A stretch of 64,000 bases of DNA from Sporobolomyces roseus (lineage: Eukaryota > Basidiomycota > Microbotryomycetes > Sporidiobolales > Sporidiobolaceae), in NCBI GenBank assembly GCA_016617785.1, contig JADILM010000004.1, forward strand, positions 496,001 through 560,000, read 5' to 3'. Positions within the stretch are counted from its first letter, which is position 1. Each line of letters starts with the position of its first letter. The notes beneath the pieces were generated by a model. The model searched no databases. It was not told where the DNA came from and saw only the letters and a list, made by a program, of their open reading frames with translations. A program made the translations under genes and the position numbers. Positions 47,101 through 57,553 of this stretch are shown here, piece by piece.

Positions 47101-49343
47101 GGAGTCGAAGTGCTGTATGGATTCGGACCCAATGGAGAACCTTTGACGGAGAAGCCAGAAGAGGAGAAGCCGAAACCGAAGAGAAAGAGGAAACGAGTCG
47201 AAGGGAACGGAATTAGTGCTTTGCAGGCTGTTCAATGGTATCGAGTCGTTCTCGATGAAGCACAGTACGTTCGAGTTGCATGCTCTCTCTCTCCCATAGT
47301 GTCTCAGCTGACTCGTTGAGTTGCTCGTACAGCATCATCAAAGAACATCGAACGATCCAAGCGAAAGCTGCTTGCGACCTCTCGACTTCTCGCCGAATCT
47401 GCCTCTCCGGAACTCCCCTTCAGAACACTCTCAACGACATCTTCTCCCTCATCAAGTTCATTCGACTCGAACCCTTCACCGATCGAGCAGTTTGGAATCA
47501 GCACATCGGAACTCTGATCAAGACGGATAAGAGCAGCGAAGGAGAATCACAAATCGGCGAGAACCTCGGAACCGAACGGCTTAAAGTCCTGATGCGACAT
47601 CTCACTCTCCGACGAACGAAGGATACAAAAGACGAGAATGGCGTCCCTATCCTCGCCCTTCCTCCGATCGACAACAAACTCATCGACCTCGAATTCAACC
47701 CGACCGAAGCGGCATTCTATGCTAGTCGACACACTCGATACAAGCACGAGTTCGCTCAACTCGAGAAGACAGATTCAGTTGGCAAGAATTACTGTACGAT
47801 CTTGCAAGAACTCCTCAAACTTCGACAGATCTGTGTTCACCCCGCTCTCCTCCAAGACTCGGAGGATCGTTCTGCCGCTGCCGGAGATCTTTCATCGAAC
47901 ATCGAGAAGCATGGAATCAGCAAACCTCGAGCGATTCAGCTTCTCGCTCTACTAGCCGATGTCGGAGGAGGAGAATGCTCGGAGTGCGGCACCGTCCTCG
48001 CAACTATCGAGAATCAATCTTCAGCAAATGATCTCGATCAGGAGGAGGACGTCAAGCCGAAGAGACCCGTCAAGAAGCTTCGCAAGACAGCAGCGGCATC
48101 GAGTACTGGAAACTCGACTGCGAACAATTCTGAAGAAGATTGTTCCTCCTCCTCTCCTTCCGATGGACCTCACACTGTCGTCACGAAATGTCAACACATC
48201 TTCTGCAACACCTGCTTCAAGACGAAGATCTGCACGACATGGCCAAACGTTACTGGCGACGATACCGCTTCTTGCACAGTTTGTCGAGCTGAACTCGCTC
48301 CAGCTCTCGATGCTGTCGAGATCGGTGCGAAGGAACTACAACGTTCGATTGAGCAATCGATTGATCAGCAAATTGCCGAGGACAAGAAGACGAAAGGAAA
48401 GAAGAAAGCAACTCGACTGTTTGAGCACAGCACCAAGACTCGGTTAGTCTTTACTTCTTTCGCTTCTATATGTTGCTTACTGATATCCTCAATTGAACAG
48501 AGCCCTCATGCTCGACCTTCTACCCTTCTCTCAAGCGAATCCCGAATCACCAAATTACGATCCCGACGCTCAGAAACCTCTCGAAGGTGAAGGTCTCAAG
48601 ACGATCGGTTTCCAACCCGTTCAGGGAGAGATTGTCAAGTCTGTCGTCTTCTCTCAATGGACTGCTTTACTCGACAGGTTAGCTCAGAACTTCCTCTCTC
48701 TTCCGAAGCAATCGCTGACTTGTTTTGCTTGCGATAGACTGAGCGATGCTCTAGACGCCGAACACATCGTACATCGACGACTTGACGGTGCGATGAATCG
48801 AGATCAACGAAACGACGCGATGGACGCTTTCAAGATTGATCCGAAATGCGAAGTTCTCCTCGTGTCGCTACGAGCTGGTGGTGTTGGGTGAGTCTGCTCT
48901 CTTCCTGCGTTCTCGATCGAATCTTGCTGACTAGTACTCTCCCCCGAGCAGTCTCAATTTGACCGCTGGTCGACGAGTCTACCTCATGGAACCTTTCTGG
49001 AATCCTGCCGTCGAGGTCAGCCCTTTCTACCACTTCCCTCCTCTAGCTCTGACTGACGATCCTGTTTCCTCTACAGAACCAGGCTGTAGATCGTATCTAT
49101 CGTCTTGGTCAAACAATGCCAGTTCAAACGGTTCGTTTCATCATGAAGAAATCGATCGAAGCCAACATGCTCAAAATTCAACGGCGAAAGATGGACCTCG
49201 CTCAGTGAGTAACGCTTTTCTTCGTCCCTCTCATACAGTTCACTGACTCTACGCATTCGAACAGAATGAGTGTCGGTCGAACGATGAGCAAAGCAGAACT
49301 CGCGAAAATGAGAAGAGAAGAACTCGGTATTCTCCTCGAGTAA
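44191..49343 (+). CDS. SNF2-family RING ATPase, Rad5/Rad16-like
   Basis: Starts MEFANGFQEDDTPTFAPRPP (ATG 44191) and has a ~270-residue Ser/Ala/Asn-rich leader including DLTDDTPPDTPG and MDLTTESNSDDDVI, which resemble SUMO-interaction-type acidic motifs (inference). A conserved block follows: GKIEMFGFVDQNVGTLLGPL and ILYCEAEVVREGQLQPYNLR. Helicase motifs: KLYPHQKQALSFLLDREKE, AILADDMGLGKTIVVISLV (Walker A), ATLIVCPLSTVQNWESQFDE, VVLDEAQ (motif II) and ICLSGTPLQNTLNDIFSLIK. The RING reads GGECSECGTV, TKCQHIFCNTCFKTKIC, CTVCRAELAP. The helicase C-domain reads KSVVFSQWTALLDRL, VLLVSLRAGGVG, LMEPFWNPAVENQAVDRIYR. It ends REELGILLE at 49343. Enzymes of this layout translocate on DNA and ubiquitinate partners (PCNA for Rad5; NER factors for Rad16). 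A large acidic insert splits the first helicase lobe. Confidence 0.92.
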
Positions 49344-50062
49344 ACCCTCGCCAACTAAATCAGTACACTACTCTCTACGGCCCCTACTCTCGAATATTGT
49401 ACACTTTCACTCCCCCTTGTCTTTTGTCGTAACACTCGCATCTCGCAACCCCTCTCTTATTTTAGCTGCAACTCTTCTTCGCAATATTGAACCTTTGTCC
49501 TACACTTTTGCCTCTCATGCTCGCTAGACTCTCTGTGAGATCCGCGCAAATCGGACTGATTGAGTAGTAAAAGCAAATTGATTGTTCAAGTCATGACAAA
49601 AAAGCGTTGCGATCCGATAAAGGGGAGGAGGAATTCAAGATAGTCCAGGATAGGATAGAAAGTACGAAAAAGGAGGAGGGTAAGGAAAAGCTACAGCCCA
49701 AAAACAACCTAGAGAGAGAGAGAGTAAACGAATTTTGAAAACAAGATCGAAGAGCAGTACAGAAGATGAGTGGTAAAACTGACAACAACCATAGTGGGAG
49801 CGAGAGACAGAGAGTGAGTAATACTGTTGGGAGAGAGAGACATTGCTAAGATAGAGGTAATCTCGAAGAAAAGGGTAAAGGTACTGATTGATTTGGAAGA
49901 AGGAAATCGAGGGATTGCGAAAAGCGAGGGTATTGACTGATTGTTTGATCCGGTAGCGAGGGTACAGATTTGAAGATCGGGATTAGGTCGAAGCGAAGAG
50001 ATTGCGAAGTAGAAATGAAGCGGGATAGGTGATTACTGCGGTTATAGACGAGAGTCGAGATT
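49344..50062. other. Convergent intergenic stretch, nothing seen
   Basis: Between the SNF2 stop and the stop of the HSF-type gene. The minus-strand frame that extends through 49846-50673 is a low-complexity shadow of the HSF gene's last exon. A short GA repeat (gagaga) occurs at about 49711-49723. Presumed 3' untranslated regions. Confidence 0.45.
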
Positions 50063-51799
50063 TCAAGCTTGAACGATTCCAGGACTCCATTGACTAGGGG
50101 AGAAGTGAGAGTTGAGTTGTTGCTGGAATTGAGAGGGGGGGAAGTAGCCTTGTCCTTGCATTTCGCGAGGAAGGTGACCGGGACTTTGAACGTATTCGTT
50201 TCCGTTTCCAGCGTTCGAGTAGTGTTGATAGTAAGGTGAAGTAGGAGCAGCGACAAAGGGACCGTTGTTGCCTCCGAGATCGAGTACGTGAGAAGAAACT
50301 TCGTGAGGTGGTGAATGTTCTTGACGAGGAGAAGGACATCCGTTCGATCCGTGTTCAGAAGGGGAAGGAAGAGCGGCAGCGGGAGTAGGAGGAGTACGAG
50401 CGTTCGGTCCAGGAGTGTAGTAAGTCGGATCGAACTTGAGTTCAGCGAGGAAGCTACGAGGTTGCTGAGAAGTACCGTGAGGGAGCTCGGGGAGGTGACC
50501 GAGGATCTGAGCGTGAGGAGGTGCAGGAGGAATGAAGGTGGGTTGAGTGAAGAAGAGGTTCGTCGAAGAGTCGAACTCGGGAGTAGGGTATTCGGGTGCT
50601 CGGAAGCTGTTCTGCGAGTGATGCCTTTGATGATTTTGCTCAGGTCGAGCGAGACTAGCCATCGTAGGAACACTCGTGGTAGAGTAGTGAGAGCGAAGTC
50701 CAGGTCGACCGAGAGGAGGCCTTTCGGAAACGGCGGGGAGAGGGATGTAGGAGGGAGAAGCGGACCTTTGAGGCGAGCTCATCATGTGTTGTTGCTCGTG
50801 GTGGCGTTGCTCCTGTTGCTGTTGTTGTTCGGCTTCGTAGTTGAGTACTGGCATGCTGGCGCGACGTTGACGTTCAGCGGCGGCGGCGGCAGCAGCAGCA
50901 GCAGCGGCTTCGCGAGCAGGGTTTGAGAATCCAGCAGTTCCAGGGGTGTAGTTCCTCCATTTGTTCGCAAAGTCGGGGGCAGGTCGATCTCCAGGGACAG
51001 GGAGGAAACCTTGCAACGATTCAGACTGAGAGGCCGAAGCGTGTTGATGATGAGTTGGACCTCCTTGGAAATATTGTTGCGAAGAATCTTGAGTAGCCCA
51101 CGCTACACCAGAATACGTTTGATCTTGTTCATCGGATCCACCAGAGCGGTTTGATACGATTGATATATTCGAAGGACGACGAGGACGATTCGTTCGAGGA
51201 CGACGAGCGATGCGGCTGATCTGAGAAGCGTCTCCGCGAACGAAGTGACCTGATTGATGCCTATGAGGAGTAAGCTAGTCAGTTGATGTCTCTCGATGAA
51301 AGTGAGATCGAGTAGAACGCACGTGAATTTGATGAAACCTTTCTTTGCAGTTCCTCGTTCAGAAGAGCGACGACGATCAGAGAGACGTTTGAAGTTGTAG
51401 TAAGAGAGTTGTCGCTGTATATCGCTCTCGAGTGTCAGTACTCGATAGGGTTGAAGAGAGAGAGAGATGTGTATGAACTGACGACGAAACTACCGAGGGA
51501 TCGGAACTCGAACTCTGGACGAAGTGCGGCGATAGCGAGTTCGTCGAGGATTGTGACTTCGAAAGTAGTATCTGAAGTCCACCTCAATCCATCTGCATCC
51601 GTTGGGTGTTCGAGGAGACTGTTTTGATGAAGATTTGGTGATGAGTGATTCGGCACAACAAGTGGGGAAAGAAGGAAAGAAGGAAAGAAGGAAAGGAAGG
51701 AAGACGAAGAGGAAGAGAGAAGGAGGAGGGGGAGGAGACGTACCGGTGTAGTTTCCTGAGGAATTGACTCCTAGCTGGACGTTCAAGTGAATTACTCAT
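50063..51799 (-). CDS. HSF-type DNA-binding transcription factor
   Basis: Starts MSNSLERPARSQFLRKLHR (ATG 51799). The HSF domain is spread over the first four exons: FLRKLHRLLEHPTDADG, LRWTSDTTFEVTILDELAIA, LRPEFEFRSLGSFV, RQLSYYNFKRLSDRRRSSER, KKGFIKFTHQSGHFVRGDAS, QISRIARRPR. This matches the HSF order F-x-x-K-L, W..-F.., F..NF.SFVRQLN.Y.F.K, F.H..F.RG....L..I.R. The recognition helix SFVRQLSYYNFKRL is preserved in outline, with Ser for Asn after RQL and Tyr-Asn for Tyr-Gly. The rest is a Gln/Pro/Ser-rich activation-type tail with a 12-Ala run and Gln runs, ending SPSQWSPGIVQA at 50063. No heptad-repeat trimerisation region is obvious, so I infer a regulator of the Mga2/Sfl1-like HSF-related class rather than Hsf1 itself. 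The intron inside SFV|RQL starts gtcagt. Confidence 0.82.
50877..50917 (-). repeat. GCN trinucleotide tract coding polyalanine
   Basis: On the plus strand this is a run of GGC and AGC/GCA triplets; in the minus-strand HSF-type gene it encodes about twelve consecutive alanines in the linker after the DNA-binding domain. A second triplet block close by (about 50800-50830) encodes glutamines. Both are likely to vary in length between strains. Confidence 0.75.
51667..51700. repeat. GAAGGAAA-type tandem repeat in first HSF intron
   Basis: Roughly three to four imperfect copies of an eight-base purine unit on the plus strand. In the minus-strand HSF-type gene this is the pyrimidine-rich middle of the first intron (gtacgt at the donor side, aaacag at the acceptor). 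Confidence 0.7.
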
Positions 51800-52779
51800 A
51801 GCCTTTTGCTTGTGAGAGTGATAGAGATTTGGATAGAAGGAAGGATAGAAGTCGAGAGGTTTGGAGAACTGAAAGAAGGTTTCTCTAAGAATGTTTGTTC
51901 TTTGGCGCTACAATCGAGACAAGAGCTGCCTTAAGAGTCGTAGATGCGAGTAAGAGAGAGTAGAGTATGTAGAGAGTGTAAGAAGAGGAGAGACCCTGAT
52001 CCTTCGACTCGAAAACTAAACTGCGACAAAATCCAAGCCTTCCTCTTTTCTTTTTTTTCGGTACCTCGTTTTTGATCGTCGCTCTGTCGTTGAAGCAGTC
52101 CACTCTCTCCGACGAGTGATCGAAGCGTGTAACTTCGGACATCTCAGTCCTCGGAGAAGCATGAATCCCTTTTTCGGTGAGTGAATCAACAGGGCTGGAA
52201 CGAACGAAAAAGTGACTTCGCGGAACTTCTTGTGATAGTCTCCTGCCGATATGATTGATCCCATTTCTTGTGCAGGACGAGAGGGATCGACATATCAAAT
52301 CCGAACACCTTAAAACAGAGTTCTGTGCGATCGAAACACCTTGTAATCTACTGTAAAGAGCGTGAAAAAAGCTGTACAGCACTGGTATATCGTCGTCGTC
52401 AACAGCAAAAAGGCTATGAGCGAGAAGTTGACGGCAATTGGAGAAACGTCGGCAAGTGCGCGAAACCTGGCAGAGAAGTGTGTGACTACCGCTTTCAGCT
52501 CAACTTTTTGCGAAGGAAAAGTCGAGTCCTTTCAGTTTGCGAGTTCTCCTAATACTGTACACGTCAGAAGAGCCACCCTCTAGCGCGTGAAGAATGTTCT
52601 TCGAGCTTGCGAAAACCTTTCACTCGGAAAAGGGATCGTCGCGAAAGAACCTTCGAGAAGTAACTCCGACGCCGACGAAAAGAGAGCTGGCTTGCACAGA
52701 ACGCGATAGATGACCAACACGACGATGCAAAGGAGATGGGTGTGTGTACAGTTTACAGAAAGCGAGAGGAGGCTAGATC
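51800..52779. other. Long intergenic region, nothing assignable
   Basis: About 980 bp between the HSF-type gene start and the phosphatase gene stop, both on the minus strand. It should contain the HSF gene's promoter and leader (the part next to 51800 is GA-rich on the plus strand, CT-rich for the gene) and the phosphatase 3' region. Frames from 52268 and 52016 exist but have no splice or family support. Confidence 0.4.
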
Positions 52780-55579
52780 TCAACGAGGAGAACGTCCATC
52801 GAGAATCGGATACGAAGGGAGTTCGTAAGGCGAATCTGGAAATATCTCAGGTTCAACAATAAGTCAGCACAGCACTCACACAGAGAGAGACAATCTCAGC
52901 TCACAGCAGTCATAGTCGAAATCGACACTCTCTATCCATTTCTGGAGAGATGGGAGATACGAATCGAGGTGACATAGTCCGTCGTCGTTTTCGACACATC
53001 CTTCCATGTTTGCGATGGGAACGACACCATCGTTGAGGATCCATCTGACAAATCGAGTGTCCGTTTTGCCTTTCGGGATGAGAGGTGACGAGGGACAGCT
53101 GAGGATTTGCGAATGAAGGTTCGACGAAAAGGGTGCGATCGAGGAGGTGACGAAGGAGAGGTCGTCAGGGATGTGATCATGAGGTAAAGGACCAGATGTC
53201 GCGAAAGAGGAGAAGTTGAGGGAAGTGATGACAGCCGAAATGACTTCGAGATGATCTTCAAACATTAGCAAGACGTAGCGAAATAATGACGAGAATGAGC
53301 AGTTTCGCACCGGTATCGTGAGTTGCGTCAACGTAGAGCTTCTGATCGAGAGGGAAGTACTTCGAGTTGTGCAGAGTCGAATTGGTCGTCGAGTTGAATT
53401 CAGAGATAGGTTGTCGAAGAGTTCTAGCGAGCCATTCTGTAACCCATCCTTTGCCGAGCGCAACTTGAGCAGGTTGACCGTAGGCTACAGCACGATGGAG
53501 GAGTCAGCTAGACGTTGCGCAGAGCTGAAAGAGTGCGACTCACAGAATGCTTCGAAGAACTGGATATCGTGAGCGTATTCGAATCCTCTGAACTCTTCCT
53601 CCGTAAACAGCTTGCAGAACTCGGATCCACCCAGAGCGACTAGCTCGTAAGCACAGAGCAGTTGCATCTATCGACAGCGGGACGGACTCTAGGATAAGTT
53701 TAACCACCTGGAGAACGAGGGAAAGAGATCAGACTCACGTTGAAAGCGTCCCTCGTAGTCAGCTCGATCCCTTCAATCTGCTTCTGAATTCGTTTCGTTG
53801 CTTCAGCGAGGTAAATCCCGATCCATTTCGCCATGCTAGCGTGACCTTGAGTCAAATCGATTCGACCGGCATTCGGGCAAGTCACTAATCAGAGCGACGA
53901 AGCGTCAGTCAAGCCTTCGATAGGATTGACGAGTGTGACATACTGTAGGGAGCGAGAGTATTGTTGAAACCGGGCCATTCGATCGTAACGAGTTGATGAT
54001 ATTGCTCTTCAAAGGGAACTGTATCGAGAGAGTATGATCAGGTCAGCTCGTTCATGTCGTCGACAACAGGGTATAGCGAAGCGTGCATCCGAAGAATCCA
54101 GCAGCAAAATTCTTTGCGCTATTAAGCATTCGATCTTGCGATTCCGTTCTGAATACAGGCAGCTTCTTGCTTCCCTCATTGTTCAGGAGATGCCCATATT
54201 TGACTCGAAAGCTGACTCCGAGGTTGAAGAGCTCTGCCCGACCGAAGGGAGTGAGGAGTTCTGCTCCTAGCTTGTAGCTCCAGTCGTTGAGGAATGAGAG
54301 ATCGCCGGATCTATCAGCTTGACGGGAGGCTGTGAGCGGTTGCAAACGGCAGCGGAGCGGATATCAAGTAGCACGACTCACGCTCGGAAGTTCTCAGCCT
54401 CTTTCACTCTGCGTGCGAAGGATTCTGTTCCTGAGCCAGTCGTTGGATAACTATCCGGGCGTAATATTCGTCAGTCGCGACACTTCGAGCTGATATAGGA
54501 GGCTCAGCAACGTACCGAGCACCTGGACGAGACGAAACGACAAGGAATCGTGCAAAATCGTGAGCATCGTTTCGCAGACACGAAAAATCCAGGCTGGAAG
54601 GCTTACCGTGTCGATGAAGTAGCTGGACCTGAGTGGGTAAAGATACGAGATAGGGAATCAGTCAACAGCTGTGCCGAAACAGTAGCGAGAGAGCTTTGAT
54701 GGTTCTCCGAGAGAAAGTTCGATCGATAATTCGCAAGATCCGAAAGATCAAGAGACTTCTCGTTCCTTCTCCCTTCTCGTCCACTCACGTGAAATTCAAA
54801 TTCGTACGTTTCTGTGCGTTCCCATGATTGAGGTAAGAAAGACGAAAGTGGGTCGTAAAGGTAAAGTGTGCAGATGCAGGAAAGTCCAGATTCGCATTTT
54901 CGTCGATCACCTTGTCTCGCTGATCCCAAGTTATCTTCCGTTCATCGCAGTCCGCCGTTCGATAACGAGAAGACATCCCGTTCGAGAATGCCTTCAGCGG
55001 TAGGTGGGTCGTAGGGAAGAGATTCAAAGAAATGGGAGAATAAAGTATGGAGACTCACTTGCTCGACAGTACAACCTTCTGGAACTTGAGCAGTTCCTTT
55101 CAACCCGTGATTTACAGTTCTCCACGGACTCAAGTTACCCAAGTAGTGCAGAATGTTGAACTCTTGAGTAGGTAAAGGAGGGTTCAAAGGTGAAGAATCG
55201 TAATTTGAAGGGTAGGAAGTTGATGCAGCAAACGCTTCAGAGCCCTGGAGTCGATTCTTTGATCAGTAAGGTACTCTTGCGACGCTCACAGTGGACTCAC
55301 AGTAGGTGTCGGTCCCCGAAATTGAGGAAACGTTGGCCATTTCGGGTCCTCCTTGACTTCTCGTCCTTCTCTTGGTGAACTCCTTAGACCGGATACTGAG
55401 ATAGCTGTCCATAAGAGTACGACTGTCGAAGCTGCGAGGATAGGATGCCACCATTTGATCGAAAACCTTGAAGTGGAGGAATGAGGAGGAACTGGTTCTT
55501 TTTGACTTGTATAGGGTTGAGGTAGGAGGGGAGCATTGCTATCTAGGTCTGACTCTTCATCTTGAGTTTTACGAGGCAT
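52780..55579 (-). CDS. Membrane-anchored histidine acid phosphatase (phytase/MINPP branch)
   Basis: Starts MPRKTQDEESDLDSNAPLLP (ATG 55579). A short cytosolic leader is followed by one hydrophobic helix, WWHPILAASTVVLLWTAISV, so it is a type II membrane or signal-anchored protein. Next come QEFNILHYLGNLSPWRTVNH and VPEGCTVEQVQLLHRHGARYP; RHGARYP is the catalytic phosphohistidine motif of the branch-2 histidine phosphatases. Further on are SGDLSFLNDWSYKLGAELLT, LTPFGRAELFNLG and PVFRTESQDRMLNSAKNFAA, all typical of fungal acid phosphatases and phytases. The proton-donor motif is KLYVDATHDT. The tail has MEGCVENDDGLCHLDSYL and, after a last intron, SPYELPSYPILDGRSPR ending at 52780. It probably hydrolyses phosphate esters at the cell surface or in the secretory path. 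More than ten introns are present. Confidence 0.9.
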
Positions 55580-55664
55580 CTTGAGAGAGTCGTTGTTGCT
55601 GGTTGAGGAGCAGCCGAATCGTTTCATCTCTCTTCCGCCCTCCTTTTACTCTACTACCTCCAAG

Positions 55665-57118
55665 ATGGACAAACTACCAACAGAGTTGATCATCGGTATT
55701 ACAGGTACGCTCTCCGCTAGTGGAATCGCGTCAGATGTTGCGCTAACAATCGAAACTTCTGTCTTTAATAGATCACCTGCTCGCAGAGTACCATTCACAA
55801 CAGGCTGAGCGACAAAATCAATTGGCAGCACTCGCGTTGACCTGCAAACGTATTCGTCAAGTCGTCACGCCAGTTCTCTATGAAACTCCGCTACTTCTCT
55901 ACCCGGAACAAGCTGAAAAGTACCTTCGAACGTTCACTGGTTGGATTACGCCCTTCTCACGAGCGAAAAGGGTACGATTGACCTTTGTACCTCCTCGAAA
56001 GGTACGTCAGGCATAGAAATATACATCACGAGAGTCGCACTGATGGTTTGTCAACATTAGCTCTCTTTCCAATTCTCCAGCTACGAGACTGACCGTCTCG
56101 CCGACCTCACTCTCTTCTTCTTATTCGGCAACTTCTCTCGAATTACGAGCCTCCACTTCAACGGATGCTGGGATCAATTTCATTTCATTCCTCGCGTCCT
56201 TGCGCCCTTCTCTCCCTTACGCCTACAGCTTCGATCTCTTACGCTCTGCACCACCTTGGAAGAAGATCCTCCCACCGAGTACCGTCAACGGATTCGCTCG
56301 GACGACTTTGCGCTCTCGTTCATCCTCGAAGCGGCTCTTTACCTTGATCCTCTCGACGCTTTCCGCCTATGTCCAGTCACCACGGCTGAAGCTGTCTTTC
56401 CCACCCGCAATTTCCACGTTGATACTTATGATCGGGAACTCGAGGATCTCGACTCGCCAGAGATGGGACCTTGGGGAGACGAAGATCTCGAAAATCCCTC
56501 TCCAGAATTCCTCTTCAACTGCCGTCACGATTACGACTTCTTCGTCTCACACTTCGAATACGACTACGAGCAAGATTGGACTCAGATCCCACTCGCCAGT
56601 ATCGGCAACTTCCAGATACCTCACGCTACCCCTGCTCCTTTCTCTCAACTTGTCAATCTTTCGCTTTGCATTGCAAGCACTACTCATCTCCTCCTGATCC
56701 TCAAGACTGTCACGTTCTCCTCAGTCAAGAACTTGACACTCTATGGGAGAGTAATTCATGTTGCAGACAATCACATTACCATCCTGCGTCTCGCTTTTAC
56801 AAAGTTAGTCCTTTCTTTCTCTTCTCTTCGCGCATCACCAGCAGCTAATCGTCCGTTGCTCGTTTCAGCTACGAAGGTGAACATGGATTCTGTTATGGAA
56901 CCGACCTCGAGAAGATCACTCTTGACGATGACGCTTTCATCTCTCAATCCAACGCTTTCCTCGTCGAAAACGACAACAACGTCGAGGATCATCGTTACGA
57001 CGAAAACAACACATGGCCAATCCTGGAGAAAGCGGAGGTCGAGATCTTTGGTATCAACGGGATAGGTCCTCGGTTGGAGATGCTCGACTTGCGGGATCTT
57101 TGGTTGTTCGTCAAGTAG
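55665..57118 (+). CDS. F-box-like protein, paralogue 1
   Basis: Starts MDKLPTELIIGITDHLLAEY (ATG 55665, intron after GIT-). The N-terminus is F-box-like: LPTEL, then QLAALALTCKRIRQVVTPVL and YETPLLLYPEQAEKYLRTF. The next block, TGWITPFSRAKRVRLTFVPP, is shared almost word for word with paralogue 2. The middle reads FFLFGNFSRITSLHFNGCWD and PLRLQLRSLTLC, then DDFALSFILEAALYLDPLDA. The acidic region YDRELEDLDSPEMGPWGDED precedes FSQLVNLSLCIASTTHLLLI and SSVKNLTLYGRVIHVADNHI. It ends GPRLEMLDLRDLWLFVK at 57118. There are no clean leucine-rich repeats, although LTL/LHF patches suggest degenerate ones. It may be an SCF substrate adaptor; the target is unknown. Together with the two other copies it forms a local family. 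Confidence 0.72.
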
Positions 57119-57553
57119 GAAAGAGAAGGGAAGGGATCCAGCTCTAAGATGTAGCCTACGAATCGATATACAAATGAAAGGTACTCTAGACTCAATGTTC
57201 TCTTCGTGGCTCGGTTGAAACGAGAGAAATGAGGGAAGTCTTCCCAACTTGCGAAATCCGGATATCGTCTTCTTCGATCTTGCGGGCTCTCCCTGCGTAT
57301 ATTGCTCAGCTACGAGAGATGGTTGCAGCTAGCCTTCATCCATCGGAGTAACAATAGGACGTCCCGCATCAGATTTTCGCTCTTTCCCCTTGTCTCCCGC
57401 CGGTTCACTTCACCTCCAGCTTACAGCCTACTGGTACTCTCTACACAATCCGCATTACGAAAAATCCCTCGCCAGCTCAATCGCTCGGACGACCAAAGAA
57501 GCGAACACCGATTCATCTCCAATTCAACCGTATTCGCTTCACGCCTCTCCAGA
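57119..57553 (+). other. Intergenic between tandem F-box-like copies
   Basis: Downstream of paralogue 1 and upstream of paralogue 2. The first part is 3' untranslated and the last ~150 bp is CT-rich leader. An open frame crossing into paralogue 2 from 57302 is in another phase until spliced and is not supported as coding. Confidence 0.4.

Noticed and set aside
49846..50673. 275-codon minus-strand frame rich in Leu/Ser/Thr
   Set aside because: Overlaps the HSF-type gene's last exon in another phase; the alternative frame joins the HSF DNA-binding exons correctly.
52016..52382. Minus-strand frames in the 52-kb gap
   Set aside because: Biased, basic, no homology pattern and no intron signals; treated as promoter/UTR.
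52780..55579. Possibility that the phosphatase is a pseudogene because of its many small exons
   Set aside because: Both catalytic motifs (RHGARYP and HDT) and the C-terminal Cys-containing segment are intact and joined in phase by normal introns.
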